Source: Tamarix chinensis
Taxonomy: Eukaryota > Streptophyta > Magnoliopsida > Caryophyllales > Tamaricaceae
Length of the DNA: 64,000 nt
Direction of reading: 5' to 3'
Assembly: GCA_030549775.1 (NCBI GenBank)
Contig: CM060175.1
Location: forward strand, 15,329,212-15,393,211
Part shown: in pieces, positions 14,300-25,542 of the stretch
How the letters are laid out: the number at the start of each line of letters is the position of its first letter
Numbering within the stretch: position 1 is the first letter of the stretch
Position numbers and translations under genes: made by a program
Notes under the pieces: generated by a model
The model's database searches: none
What the model was told of the DNA's origin: nothing
What the model saw: the letters and a program-made list of their open reading frames with translations, nothing else

Positions 14300-14945
14300 A
14301 ACCAAAATTATAACCAAATGAAAGAGCCAACTTATGCACATGAAACTCACACTATATAGGGCTACCAAAGTGACATTTTAATGATGGAACATGAGAGATC
14401 AATAAATCTCAAAGGGGGGAAACAAAAGGCTAATGTAGTAGTAGCTTGAGGCATGAAGGGTTTTGTGTTATCATGTTGGAGGCTGTAAAAATAAGAGGGG
14501 CTGGTGTTAGATGGCATAAGGTTGCAATTGAGGGAGGCTTGGCTATATAAAGTTCAATTGGTAAAGTGGTGGAATTGTGTGGGAGGGTTGTGCTAGTTTG
14601 GGCTTGAATTAAGAAGGATGGATGTAAGAGAAAGATGTGGAAGCTAGGAAAGTTTACATAGGAGGTTCACATTGGTAGATGGTTGGAATGAGGTTGGTGG
14701 TTTTGGGGTGGTGTTTGGTTGTGAAGAAAGCCATGTAAGGTTGGGGGAAAGGCCAAAGAATGTTAGGAAGGAGAGAAGGTGTTAGGTGATGGAGAAGGTT
14801 GCATGTGGTGGTGTTTGTGTGCAAGAGGAGGTTGATTTCAGAGTGATGGTTGGGGAAATGGGGTGCACAAGTGGTGGAAACATATGTAGAGAAAAATTAG
14901 GGGTAGAGGAAGGAGAATAAAGGAAGAAGGAAGAAGGAAGGTAGG
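14300..14945 (-). mobile_element. LTR E, downstream piece (left of inserted LTR A)
   Basis: Purine-rich on the plus strand, that is, pyrimidine-rich on the minus strand like the upstream regions of the other LTRs here. A TATA-like box reads TTTATATAG on the minus strand (14541-14552). Joined across LTR A to 24819-25542, it forms a minus-strand LTR whose 5' terminus is at 25542. The left boundary at 14300 is arbitrary and the target duplication was not found. Confidence 0.45.
14941..14945. repeat. Target-site duplication GTAGG of LTR A (left)
   Basis: GTAGG lies immediately before the TG of LTR A and recurs immediately after its end at 24814-24818. Confidence 0.85.
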
Positions 14946-16290
14946 TGTAATCCCCTAAAATTTTAGAAAACCAATAATTTAATAAATAGTTTTTATTTGT
15001 AATAAATAGTTTTTATTTGAAATAAATTAGTTTTTTTAAATTATCTAATTTAATTAATTTATGGATTTTTGAGTATATAAATTTGGATGGGAATATTTAG
15101 TAAATTAAAAGAGATATTTTGTTAGTTTATCATGATATTTTTATTTAAGTAATTTTTCAAACTAATATTTTACTAACCTTATCCTTTTTAAATTAATATA
15201 TCAGATTATAATGAATTAAATTATTAAATTAAATAATTTATCAAGAATATTACATTTTATGATTTTATAAATTAATTTATTTTATTTTTCCTATTTTCTC
15301 ATTTTCCTTTTTGCCCTTTTTCCCTTTTTCCTCTTTCTTCTTTTCTTTTTCCTCTCTCTTCCTTCGAGCCGCCACACCCAGGCCAGCCCTCCCCCGCACA
15401 GTGGGCCTCGGCCCACCTCTCCCTCTCTTCCTCCTTCTCTCCCGCGTGCCTGACCCAGTCGGTTCCCCCACTTTTCTTTTCCTTCTTTCCCCCTGGACCG
15501 GCCGGCCCGTTTTCTTTCCTTTCCCCGACTGGCCGCCCGCAGCCTCCCTTCTTCCTTCTTCTTCTCCCCAGGCATCGATAGCCGCCGACATGTCCGCTGC
15601 TACCCGACCGTCTGCAGCTATCGCCCTGCCACCCTACCTCTCCCTCTCTCTCTTCTCCCTCTTCTTTTTCTTCATCTTTCCCTGCCCCGTTATTTTCGAG
15701 CCCTTCTCCCCGATCTTCTTCCCTCCATTTTCTCCCCTTCGTTTCGTGTGCCGCTGCCCTCTACTGCTCCGACCACCGCACCCAGCCCCTAAACCGCCTC
15801 CTGCACCCTTCTACTACCACCTTGCACCACCCTAATATCCATCCCGCAGCCCTCTTCCTCCCCTCTTCCTTTTCTCCCTGTTTTTCACCCTTCTCGACAG
15901 CCCACCTGTAATGCCACTGTTTGCCACCGTCTGGCCACCTCTGCAGCCACCCAATCCACCGTTCGACACCCTACAACCCCCTATACCACCACCATGCATT
16001 AGTTGGCCGAAAACAGCCCCCTTAACCCTTCATTTTTTCCCTCATCTTTTCCTTCCTTCTCAGCCCCTCCACCTTGGCAGCCAACTTCACCACCTCGCCG
16101 CCGCCATATGCCGCCATGAAACCACCCTTAGCCTCCACCTACACCCCCTCTTCACTCCTGCACCATTTCCTTACCTTGAAACCTCCCTGGCCTATCTCTT
16201 TTTCTAGCCTAAAGTCACTAAACTGAGCCGCCTCTCCTCCTTTCTATCTCACCCCCTTCGAACCCTTTCTCCTCCCATTTTTGCATGAGA

Positions 16291-16314
16291 CTCACGCTGT
16301 TCATGCAGCGTGAG
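16291..16314. other. Perfect 9-bp hairpin in LTR A
   Basis: CTCACGCTG at 16291-16299 is followed by a 6-base loop (TTCATG) and its exact complement CAGCGTGAG at 16306-16314. Allowing one bulged A extends the stem by three pairs (GAG with CTC). It lies at the boundary between the G+C-rich zone and the AT-rich downstream part. Confidence 0.7.
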
Positions 16315-16961
16315 CTCTCCCTTTATTTTGTAATTCTTTTGGCTAATTTTGAGGTATATTGATAATTAATTAAATTATATTATTATTAAAAAAATATTTT
16401 ATAAAGTGTTACCCTTTTTAATTTCTTGCTTCTAACATGATAATTATTGATATTATTTTTAGGTGTTGAATTGTTAATTAAGCTTGAATCTTTAACCGGG
16501 ATACCGGTAAGATTTGGTACTTTGCGGGATTAAGGTAATCGTTAAAGCTCCCTTAAATGCATGGAAAACGTATGCTAGCACATTAGGGTTGTTATTATGA
16601 TTTTATGCAGGATATGTGATGCCTAGCATGTTGTGTAGATGGTTGTTATATTGTTTGATGCGAAAAAGGGAAAAGCATGATAGTCTTTGTGCCATGTGTA
16701 GGTATGATAATTAAGGAAGGAGTTGATTATTAATGGAAATACTAAATGCTTGCCTATGATGTATTATGATGCTAATGTATGTGTAATATTATTGTCTAAG
16801 GATATTTTAGTGATACGAAGTATATGATCTAATATAAATAGTTGAGTATCGTGTTGAATAATGACAAGTTGGGGGAGTTAAATGATAAGAATGGAGTGCA
16901 AATAGTGGTATTTTATGTAGTGGTGGTAAATTCGTAAAAGTGGTGCAACAAAGGGTTAAGT

Positions 16962-18150
16962 GGAGATTTTATAAGTGAAAGGGGCATTTTGGAAATTTTG
17001 TGAGCAAAAGGGTATTTTGGTAATTTCAAAGGAAAGGGGTGAAATGATAATTTTATAAGTAAAAGGATAAAATTTGTAAGTTGTAAGAAAGAAGGGTTTT
17101 AGGGTAATCTTGGAGGAAAAGGGCAACATGGTAATTTTACAAGTAAAAAGGGGTATTGTGGTAATTATATAAGTTAAGGGTATTATTGTAATTTTATGAG
17201 AAAAGGAAAAGATGACAACTTTCAAGTAAAGGGGCATTATGGTAATTTTGGAGGAAGAGGGGCAAAATCATAATTTCATAAGCAAATGGCAATATGGTAA
17301 TTTTATAAGTGAAGGGAAAAATGGTAATTATGCAAGGAAGGATAAAGAGGGTAATTTTGGATGAAAGAGGGTAAAATAGTAATTTATAAAGTAAAAAAAA
17401 GTGTTATGGTAATTTTATAAGTAAGAAAGGTATTGTGGTAATTTTGTAAATAAAAGGATAATATGGTAATTTGGGAGTAAGGGGTAAATTGGTAATTATG
17501 ACAACGACTAAAGATAATTTAGTAATTAAATTATGACTATAGATGGGTAATTGGATAAGTGTGAATGTATGATACTAGAGAAGGGTAATTAGGTAAATTA
17601 ACTAACTAAAGGGCATTACGGTAATTTTAAATAATGGAGAAGGGTAAATTGATAATCGTAATTATGAATAAGGTTAAAAGGGTATTTATAATAATTGGAA
17701 AAGGTAAAATGGCAATTATAATAATTGAGGTGTAAAATGGTAATTATGATAAAGGAGAAGGGCAATTTGGTAATTTATCCAACAAAAGGGTGCAATATGG
17801 TAATTTAAACAACTAAAGGGTAAGTTAGTAATTATGTAACCTACTAAAGGGGCAAATTAGTAATCATGATAGAGATAATGGGTAATTTATCCAGCTCAAG
17901 GGCAAGTTGTTGATTGTAATAAAAGAAAAGGGCAAATTGGTAACCAAACCAACCAAATGGGAGATATGTTAAGTGTAGAAATTATGAGGGGTGAGTGGTG
18001 ATCTAAAAGTGTAGGAGGTAACTTGATTACCTAAATTGGATAAGGGGTAATTTGGTAATTATGCAACCTAAAGGGCAACAGGGTAATTTGTTAATAAGGA
18101 GTGGATGACTTGGCAATTACATAAGTAAAGGGGTAAATAAGTGATTTGTA
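16962..18150. repeat. Degenerate 28-29-bp tandem array in LTR A
   Basis: Roughly 40 diverged units occur, each built around GGGNANNNTGGTAATTT followed by a linker such as TATAAGTAAAA. Unit spacing is mostly 27-29 bp at the left end and looser to the right. The array occupies the same relative place in the LTR as the different 28-bp array in LTR C. The minus-strand open frame at 16956-17237 is a by-product. Confidence 0.8.
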
Positions 18151-18844
18151 CCTAACTTGTTGTTGTCATTGTGGAACTTTATAATATGATTTAAATAATG
18201 GTGATTAGCCAAGTAAGAGTATTTGATAATTAGCATGGCCTTAACGGTTTCTCTGTGATAGCTTGGATAATCATTTGAATAAGAAACGATTAATGATATC
18301 TGAACAATGGAAAGTGAATAAGTATCTGATTATTGTGCTCTTTTGTGATCACCTTTAATTAATACACTAATACTTAAGTGAAAGACCTTGAGTTTGGGAA
18401 TGGTGACTCTTTAGGGGTCACTACCCTAAAGACGTGGTTTAGTCCATGATTATTCTGGTATTTGCTGGTGTGCCTTTGTGCCCCAGCTAGGCCCTACATC
18501 TTACTCTTTCTAGCTCTACGGACCTAGTTAGGGGGTATGCATACTTATGGATTAGGTGTCCTTGTCGGTAGGGTACTGAGTTAGCTTTATGCACCAGTAC
18601 GACCAGGGTACCTTTGCGTCCTTGGGTTCGTGGTTGACGGGTACTGAGTAGCTTGTATGCACCGATACGACCGGTGTACCTTTGTGTCCCGAGTTCTTGA
18701 TCTCCCATCCGAGGAAACAAATGGATTTGTTGTACTGATTAATGAAAGGAAAAAACACTAATTATGAAAGTGGAATATTGATGAACCGGGCCCAGTTGAC
18801 TTATGATTTTGAATACCGATCCACTGGTTATAATAGTCGCCCAG

Positions 18845-18849
18845 GAGCG
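18845..18849. repeat. Target-site duplication GAGCG of LTR B (left)
   Basis: GAGCG immediately precedes the LTR B terminus; the partner is at 24025-24029. Confidence 0.9.
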
Positions 18850-19555
18850 TGTAACACCCCCAAATTTACTACTGAAAAATTTCGTTTAAATCAAAAGTTT
18901 TAGCGGAAGCAAGAGAATTAAAAACCGTAAACTCGGGGGTATTACCGCCACACTTAGTACCAGATCGATCCATAGCTACCGACTCGATACTAAGTGCTAA
19001 GGCTAGAAAGAATAAAACCAGAACAAATCATTCATAAAACACGGGTTCTACAAAATCAGAGTGCGAAGGTAAAAAGTTACATTCCGAAATACAATTTAAA
19101 AGGTCTATATATCAGAATACTTAAAATAACGGAATGACAAGTATGATAAAACCCTTGAAGATTTAAGTACAACACTTGTGACTTTCAAGACGAATGCGAT
19201 TACACAAAACAAATTCCAAAGGTAAATGTCCGGTCCACTTACTCCCTCAAGTCAACCTTCCACCCCAATAGCAACCGATCAAAACCTGCATCAAAGGTGT
19301 GCTCCCCACCATTGGTGGATCATCACAGGACCCATTCAACCAGTGTAGTATCAGTACGGGTCCAGTACTGAGTAAGGGCGTAGGTGCCAAGGCCCACACA
19401 CAAAGATATATAAGATAGCAGACATAGCACAGATACATAGATCGAATGCAATAACACATATAAACCACACAGGTTACAGACCAAACGTCACTTTTCTTTT
19501 ATCAGGTCTCTGAATATAATCGATCATCATCTTGTCCAGACCCTGTGAGTGCGGG

Positions 19556-19890
19556 AACCCCACTATTATAGCTGGTGGAACGGTCGCGAGGGCCATGCCC
19601 TGCCACTATTATAGCCGGTGGAATGGTCGCGAGGGTAAGATACCCTGCCACTATTATAGCCGGTGGACCGGTCTGGCTCCGACTCACAAGGTATTCCACT
19701 ATAAACATTTATATCTTTCCCATGACTTATCACTTTTACGTTTAGTTTGTTGAGCACGAAATCCCCCACTATTATAGCCGGTGGAACGGTCGCGAGGGCT
19801 TATGCCCTGCCACTATTATAGCCGGTGGAACGGTCGCGAGGGTAAAATACCCTGCCACTATTATAGCCGGTGGACCGGTCTGGGTTCGGC
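19556..19890 (-). repeat. Stem-loop module of LTR B (two blocks of three units)
   Basis: Each unit contains CACTATTATAGCCGGTGG (minus strand CCACCGGCTATAATAGTG), then a GGTCGCG stretch, then a small stem-loop. The loops read AGGGCCATGCCCT and AGGGTAAGATACCCT in the block at 19560-19680, and AGGGCTTATGCCCT and AGGGTAAAATACCCT in the block at 19765-19890. Units are about 44-46 bp. Both blocks end in GTGGACCGGTCTGG. The same two-block layout recurs in LTRs C and D, and in part in A. Confidence 0.85.
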
Positions 19891-21239
19891 TCAACATCTT
19901 TATCTGTAAGTCGTTAGTGTCTTAAAGTATCTTATTCGAGGGCATATCTTTTTCATGCATGGCCAGAGTTCTCAACACATCACATCAAAATTGACGACAT
20001 AATCGTACTATCACATGTTAATAAAACATAAGTACACGTCTTATTTCCAAGCCACATTACCCACGAAACAAGTAAGATAACGGCATTTAGAATACAACAC
20101 ATCATTCATATAAGGCACCCACAACACATAGGACACAGGTCACACATCCAATCTTATCTATATCCTCACTCGGTTTAGGTCACCGAGCTGTCTCCTACGC
20201 TTATATGAAGCTACTAACACCCTGTGTATTTAACATACTTCTCGCATCGAAAACCCAAATCATGACCCTCAACTCAACTCCCCCACATACTTCACTCTTC
20301 CCCATAAATTCTTATTATTTCCCTTTTTTTTTCCACCTCCTCAAATTAGGGTTTCCATCCCAAACCCTAGTCGGTCCCTATGTACCCTTATTTTATCCCA
20401 TGTACTATTTTTCACCTCGAGCCTCCAATACTCCCAAACAACTTTCCATTACCTTCCCCACGGCCCAAAAGTAACTTTCCATACGTAAGGTTCGCCCCCA
20501 TGCGGACCTTAACCACCCCATGCAAACCCTAACACTTCCACCATGCCAACTCTATCATTCCCATGCAAACCCTAGTGTTCCCCAAGTAACTTTACTTTCT
20601 TCTACTCTCCTATTTATTTAATCCCCCCTTTTCCCATTCATTCATTAATCATAACCTGCCTAGGTCATTCTTACCCGCGTTAGCCAACATACTTCCCTTT
20701 GGTTTTCCTATTTGCTTATTTTTCTCTTTCAAAGCCCCCACTCCACAACTCCTCATCAAAACATTCTAACGTGCATGTCACATCACACCATATCATCCTT
20801 GTATCATGCCGTACTAGTACATATAAGCCAGAGTACGGAAACGTACCTCGGTTCCATGTTGCGCTACACGGTAGAACAGATAACATACACGTAATATAGC
20901 ATATAAAACACACGAGGCATCCAAGGCAAATAAAACATGTAATACACACAAGCGGCCTTAGTTACGTCCTTACCTAAATCGGCGCCGGGCTTGGAGCACG
21001 CTCCTATACCTCCGGTGGTTTGACCCGGTTTACCTATAAGAGGGAATACTTAGGGTTAATCTCCCTCTACTAGAATTATCAAAATTCCCATCTTACCCCT
21101 ATTATGGCCTAATACCAAGGCTAATATTAATGATGGGGTTTATAAATAAAGGGGGTAGGTTATTACTACTCTTACGATAGCTTAAACGGATTATCACTAA
21201 TTAAAGTAGGTTTTAGCAAAACTCAGCGTATTAGGGTGA

Positions 21240-21467
21240 GGGTTTCGATATTATTAATAATATTTGCTAATAATACTAACAATAGTAAGAAGACTACTTA
21301 TAATAATAATACTCATAATAAGAATAATAAAGGCTATAATGATAATGACGATGATAATAATAATTGAAATCACACTGGCATTAGTGATAGTAATATTATC
21401 GATAATAATAAAATACTAACATAACCATAACCATTTAGATGACAATATCGATAATGATGATGATGAT

Positions 21468-21498
<31 letters not shown>

Positions 21499-21534
21499 TT
21501 AATAAATACTATAATAATATTAATAACAACAACG

Positions 21535-21570
<36 letters not shown>

Positions 21571-21963
21571 GTAATAACACAAAGGATGGTAAGAGTACTA
21601 GAAATAATATTAATAGGGATAATAGCGATAATAATATTAGTGAGAAAAGTAAGCATAATAACACTAGTATTAATCATAGTAAAAATAGTAGTGATGATAG
21701 CAATAATGATAGTAACAATAATAACAATAATGAAAATAACAATAATAAGAATAACAATAATAATAATCACAATAATAGTAATAATACAATAGTTGTGGCA
21801 ATACTAAGCATAACGAAAATACTAAGGTAGTAATATTAAACTATAACGTTAAGGATAATAACGATGGTAATAATCGATAAAATAATAAATGCGTCAAGTA
21901 CAACAACAACAACAAGATAATAACAAGGATAATAATAATAATATAATAATAAGGATAGTGACG

Positions 21964-22009
<46 letters not shown>

Positions 22010-22318
22010 TAATAATAGTAATAATAATAATACTAACAACTATAATAGTAATGTTGATAATAATAAAAATAGTAAGGATAATAATAATAATGACAATAAT
22101 AGTATTAATGGTAAAATAATAACAACAATAATAATAATGGTAATAAGAGTGATAATAATAATACTAATAGTAACAATAATAATAATAATAATAACATAGC
22201 CATAAGAATAGTAACAGTAACGATAATGATAATAATAATAAAAACAATAATAATAGTAGTAATAATGATAGTAATGCTCATAATAATAAAAATAATAATA
22301 ATAACACTAATAATAATA

Positions 22319-22355
<37 letters not shown>

Positions 22356-22500
22356 GGGTGGTAGTATTAGTAATAATAATATTATTAGTAATAATAATGA
22401 TAATATTAATATTAATCATAATAATACTAATAATAGTAGTTAATAATATTAAACCACTAATCACTTTTATTTATTTATTTATTTATTCATTATTATTATT
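21240..22500. repeat. 1.2-kb imperfect AAT/AAC/AGT trinucleotide tract in LTR B
   Basis: Nearly all text is built of AAT triplets with AAC, AGT, GAT and AAG variants, with pure (AAT)n runs near 21470, 21540, 21970 and 22330. All Ile- or Leu-rich open frames here are repeat artefacts. LTRs C (about 28780-29300) and D (about 49690-50280) have shorter tracts of the same kind (as ATT) at the corresponding place, so B's tract is an expansion of an ancestral feature. Confidence 0.85.
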
Positions 22501-22554
22501 TACTTATGTTATTTATTTATTATTATTTTTTTAATACTTAGGGTTCAGGGTGTT

Positions 22555-22790
22555 GGCAACCTGACAGAGGTGGTGGCGGCGGCGGCGGCGCGGCGGCAGC
22601 AGCGGCGGCGGCGGCGGTGGAGGAAGGGAGAGAGGGGAAAATAGAGGTGGAGGCTAGGGAAGGGGAAGCTAGGGGAAATGGGAGGTAAAGGGTGGTAGAG
22701 TAGGAACCGCTGGTTGTTTTGGGGGGTAGTGGCGGTGCTGTGGGCGGCGGCACAGCCGGTGGCGGCGGCACGAAGGTGGCACAGGGGGGG
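22555..22790. repeat. G+C-rich (GGC)n-like stretch in LTR B
   Basis: A run of GGCGGC-type triplets near 22575-22615, with further GGCGGC text to 22790, next to the AAT tract. It is the centre of the G+C-rich island. Proline- and alanine-rich frames here are not genes. Confidence 0.7.
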
Positions 22791-23024
22791 GTCGAGGGCT
22801 ATTCGGAAGGGTAATTTCGCACGGCCAAGGCGGCGCATGCGGGGCAAGGCAAGGAGGCTAAGGTGGTTGGTTGTGTAGAGGGCGGTGCAGGGAGAATTGT
22901 GGTGGTGCGGGTAGGCGGCAACGGTGGCCGAAGGCGGAGGAACGGGCGACTAAAGGTGGGGCGGTGTGTGGCGCTGAGTTTTTGGGTTCCAAATTTCGAA
23001 CCCGATTCAGGCTATATTCGGGGC

Positions 23025-23032
23025 TATTTATA
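23025..23032 (-). promoter_or_regulatory. TATA box of LTR B
   Basis: TATAAATA on the minus strand, within GGCCTATAAATAGCCCC, about 990 bp from the LTR 5' end. The same box with the same GGCCTATAAATA context occurs in LTR D, and TATAAATACCCC occurs in LTR C. It probably sets the start of the retroelement transcript (U3/R border). Confidence 0.7.
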
Positions 23033-24024
23033 GGCCAAACGGAACGGGGAAACGACAAGGATGCGAGAGTGGGTCGGAGGTTAGGTGGATGCGTGTCCGG
23101 CGAGGCTGACCGGTGTAGGTCTACAGTTGCAGACTGAGACTCGCCGGGGAGAGAGAGACAGAGAGAGAGAGGTTTCGTGCGAGAAAAATAAATGGATCGA
23201 TTAGTCCAATCTATAGGGGAGACAACGAGGATGAACAGGGCGAAAAGACGGAAGGAATGGCTGTCGTTGCAGGCTTTCCTTCCCGGCCATGGCTTTCGTG
23301 TTTACGAAGGAAGAAGACGACGAAGGAAGAAGGCTGACGCGCGGGCGGGAGCGGAAAGAAAGGCTGGACCAGCGGTCCAGCGGAAAAGAAAAGAAAGGAG
23401 GAAACGGGGCGGGCCCGGCCGGGGAAAAAAAGAAGAGGGGCGTAGGAGGGGAACGGGCCACGAGGGGGTGGAAGGGTGGTGGGCCTGGCAGGCCGGCCCA
23501 GGCCGGGAAAAAAAAGGGAGAAGGGGAAGAAAGAAAAAGGAAAAAGAAGGAGAAAAAGGAAAAAGGGGAAAAGGGAAAAAAGAGGGGGAAATTAGGGGTT
23601 GGCTTAAGTAGTATAATTTGGGTAATTAGGGGTATTTAATAAAATATTATTATCAAAACAATAATTAAGTTCTATTTTTAGGTTAATTTAGGGATTTATG
23701 GAAAAAAAATCTTCTTAATCCCATTTTGATTAACAAAACACTTAAAATTTTCTCTAATTAAATTATTTGTAAATTTTATATTAATTTGAACTATTTTATC
23801 CTTCCTATTTTTAATAAATTAATGTATTTAATAACTGTCTAAGATAAAAACCTTAATTAACTTAAAATACCACAATTCCTCCTATTTACACACTTATAAA
23901 TTCCTTCTTGATTTATTCTAATTAATTCCCATTTGTTTCACTAAAATTAGTTTATTTTAATTAATCTCCTAATAATTTCCTATTCGGTTATGATTTTCTA
24001 AATTAGGGATTTTGGGGTATTTCA

Positions 24025-24029
24025 GAGCG
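24025..24029. repeat. Target-site duplication GAGCG of LTR B (right)
   Basis: Directly follows the GGGGTATTTCA end of LTR B. The interrupted module of LTR A continues after it. Confidence 0.9.
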
Positions 24030-24813
24030 TATTGCCCTGGTAAGTGATATTAAGTACCGATCCACCGGATATAATAGTGGCCCAGGAGCGTTTTGCCCTG
24101 GATGATGATTATACGTATTCCGATCCACCGGCTAAAATAGTGGGGGTCCCGAGCTCAATAAAACCAGATATGTATGTGCATAAAATTATGGGAAAATACT
24201 AATCACTTATAGTGGAACAATGGCTTAAGGCCTGATTGTTTTGAGTTTGCATTATGACATGGCTTAAGACCGTAAGTACTGATTGTTCGTAATGATATAT
24301 TGATATGCTATGTGAATGTTAATTATGTGAATATTATAAATGTATGTAGCTTGTTTCATGTGTTGTATTGCGGGCCTGTCTTTAAGTGAGACTTTAAAGG
24401 GTTACTCAGTACCGTAGTACTGAAGGGTTCCATTCGTGGGGCCCCTGCCTATTCAATGGACAATGTCCCTTGTAGGTTTTTTCAGGTGCTACTCAAGTGG
24501 GCAACGGGAAGGAGAGTAAGGAATCATCCGGAACTACTAGGGTTTTTCTCTCTCTCTCTCTCTCTCTAAAATTTCTGGTTTTAAATGTATATGTTGATAC
24601 TGTAACCACCATTGGTGGATTTTATTCTTGTAAACGTTTGATACGCTACTCTGATTTAAGTATGTTGAAATTCTTGCAAATTGTATTTCATTTTCCTTTA
24701 GCCTTACTAAATGTGGCGGTAATACTCCCAAAATTCACGGTTTATTAACTTGCTTCCGCTAATTTCCTTTCAATTAACGAAATTTTTGAGTAGTAAATTT
24801 TGGGGGTGTTATA

Positions 24814-24818
24814 GTAGG
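24814..24818. repeat. Target-site duplication GTAGG of LTR A (right)
   Basis: GTAGG follows the GTGTTATA end of LTR A and matches 14941-14945. Confidence 0.85.
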
Positions 24819-25542
24819 AGTCATGGTGGTGATGTGGCTATGAAATAGAACTTCAAGGAATGTAGGGAGTGTTGGAATGGTTTCAGGGATGAAACAGTGA
24901 GGGATGAAGGAAAAATCAAGTGAAACAAAATGGAGGAAAATGGGAGCTAAGTGTGTTTGGGGAATTGAGGATTGAAAGAAAAAAATGAAGGAGAAAGGGA
25001 GATAAGGTTAGGCTTGATGGTAATGGTCGACGAAAGTGAAAGGGAAAAGAAGGAATTATAGGAGATGATTGTGTGAGGGAGATCGATTGAGCTGGGAATA
25101 GCTAAAGAAGAAATGGCATGGGAGGGATCATTGAATGGGGTGATTTGAGTGTAGAAAGGGAGACGTGAGGGAGATCAGGCAGGTGAGATGAAGACAGTAG
25201 GCGGCTTTTTGTGCAAGCAAATAGAGGAAAAGGGTAGGGGTTGTGTATGGATTAAAATGGGAGGTGGAAAAGTGTTAGTTTAGAATTTAGCTGATTTAGG
25301 TTTAGTGTAGTTGGGTTAGGAGTTTTGGTTAGAAAAACTAATATAAAAAAATCATTTAGGGTGAAGGGTAAAAGAAAAATAAAAGAAAGAAAAAGGAAAA
25401 TGATGGGGTAATAATATTTAAGAAATTATTAGGGCAACTGTTTAAGGGTTAAAAATATAATTGAGACAAGGTTAAGGGTTAAATTTAAAATAAAAGGCTA
25501 ACCATTGAAAAACAAGGGTTTACAAAATTTTGAGATGTTACA
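24819..25542 (-). mobile_element. LTR E, 5' piece (right of inserted LTR A)
   Basis: The right end reads TTTTGAGATGTTACA; on the minus strand this is TGTAACATCTCAAAA, a standard gypsy LTR start. The interior is purine-rich on the plus strand (pyrimidine-rich on the minus strand), like the upstream regions of the other LTRs here. Together with 14300-14945 it is the older LTR into which A inserted. AGTGA follows the terminus; an AGTGA at 14842-14846 followed by TGG is a possible partner, but a 5-bp match over this distance is weak. Confidence 0.5.

Larger units (their letters stand above)
18850..24024 (-). mobile_element. Solo LTR B, inverted and nested in LTR A
   Basis: On the plus strand it starts TGTAACACCCCCAAATTTAC and ends GGGGTATTTCA. 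Read on the minus strand it runs from TGAAATACCCC to GGGGGTGTTACA, matching LTRs C and D. It is flanked by a perfect 5-bp duplication, GAGCG. Length is 5175 bp, the longest of the four because of a 1.2-kb trinucleotide tract. Minus-strand order: purine-rich on the plus strand, i.e. pyrimidine-rich upstream zone (23600-23150); TATAAATA (23032-23025); G+C-rich zone (about 23000-22560); AAT/ATT tract (22500-21240); C-rich text with relics of an AGGGTTTGCATG repeat (20700-20200); two stem-loop blocks (19890-19560); and the conserved 3' end (19020-18850). No coding domain. It inserted into the stem-loop module of LTR A, so it is younger than A. Confidence 0.88.
14946..24813 (+). mobile_element. Solo LTR A (interrupted by solo LTR B)
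   Basis: It begins TGTAATCCCCTAAAATTTTA and ends TTTTGGGGGTGTTATA, flanked by the 5-bp duplication GTAGG. Removing B (18850-24024) and one copy of its duplication leaves about 4.7 kb. There is no gag-pol, no primer binding site and no second LTR, so it is a solo LTR, the product of recombination between two LTRs, unless it is an unusual non-coding element. Parts in order: AT-rich start; pyrimidine-rich and G+C-rich zone (15285-16260); a hairpin (16291-16314); a 28-29-bp repeat array (16962-18150); the CCACCGG module (18815-18849 and 24030-24160); and a 3' end shared with copies B, C and D. The proline-rich frames at 15311-15835 and 15911-16207 are compositional artefacts. Probable class Ty3/gypsy. 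Confidence 0.8.

Noticed and set aside
15277..16207. Long proline-, serine- and arginine-rich open frames on both strands (also 22538-23639, 27839-28179 and 48383-49590)
   Set aside because: They lie in G+C-rich or pyrimidine-rich zones of LTRs, overlap in several frames, match no family and are not conserved between sister LTRs.
16962..18150. CRISPR-like array
   Set aside because: The units are degenerate tandem repeats without distinct spacers, in a plant nuclear LTR.
21435..22534. Isoleucine- and leucine-rich frames of about 70-120 codons on both strands
   Set aside because: They simply translate the AAT/ATT triplet tract.
18850..24813. Reading TGTAACACCCCC (18850) and GGGGGTGTTATA (24813) as terminal inverted repeats of one DNA transposon
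   Set aside because: The duplications show two elements: GAGCG brackets 18850-24024 and GTAGG brackets 14946-24813. The apparent inverted pair is the 3' ends of two LTRs in opposite orientation.
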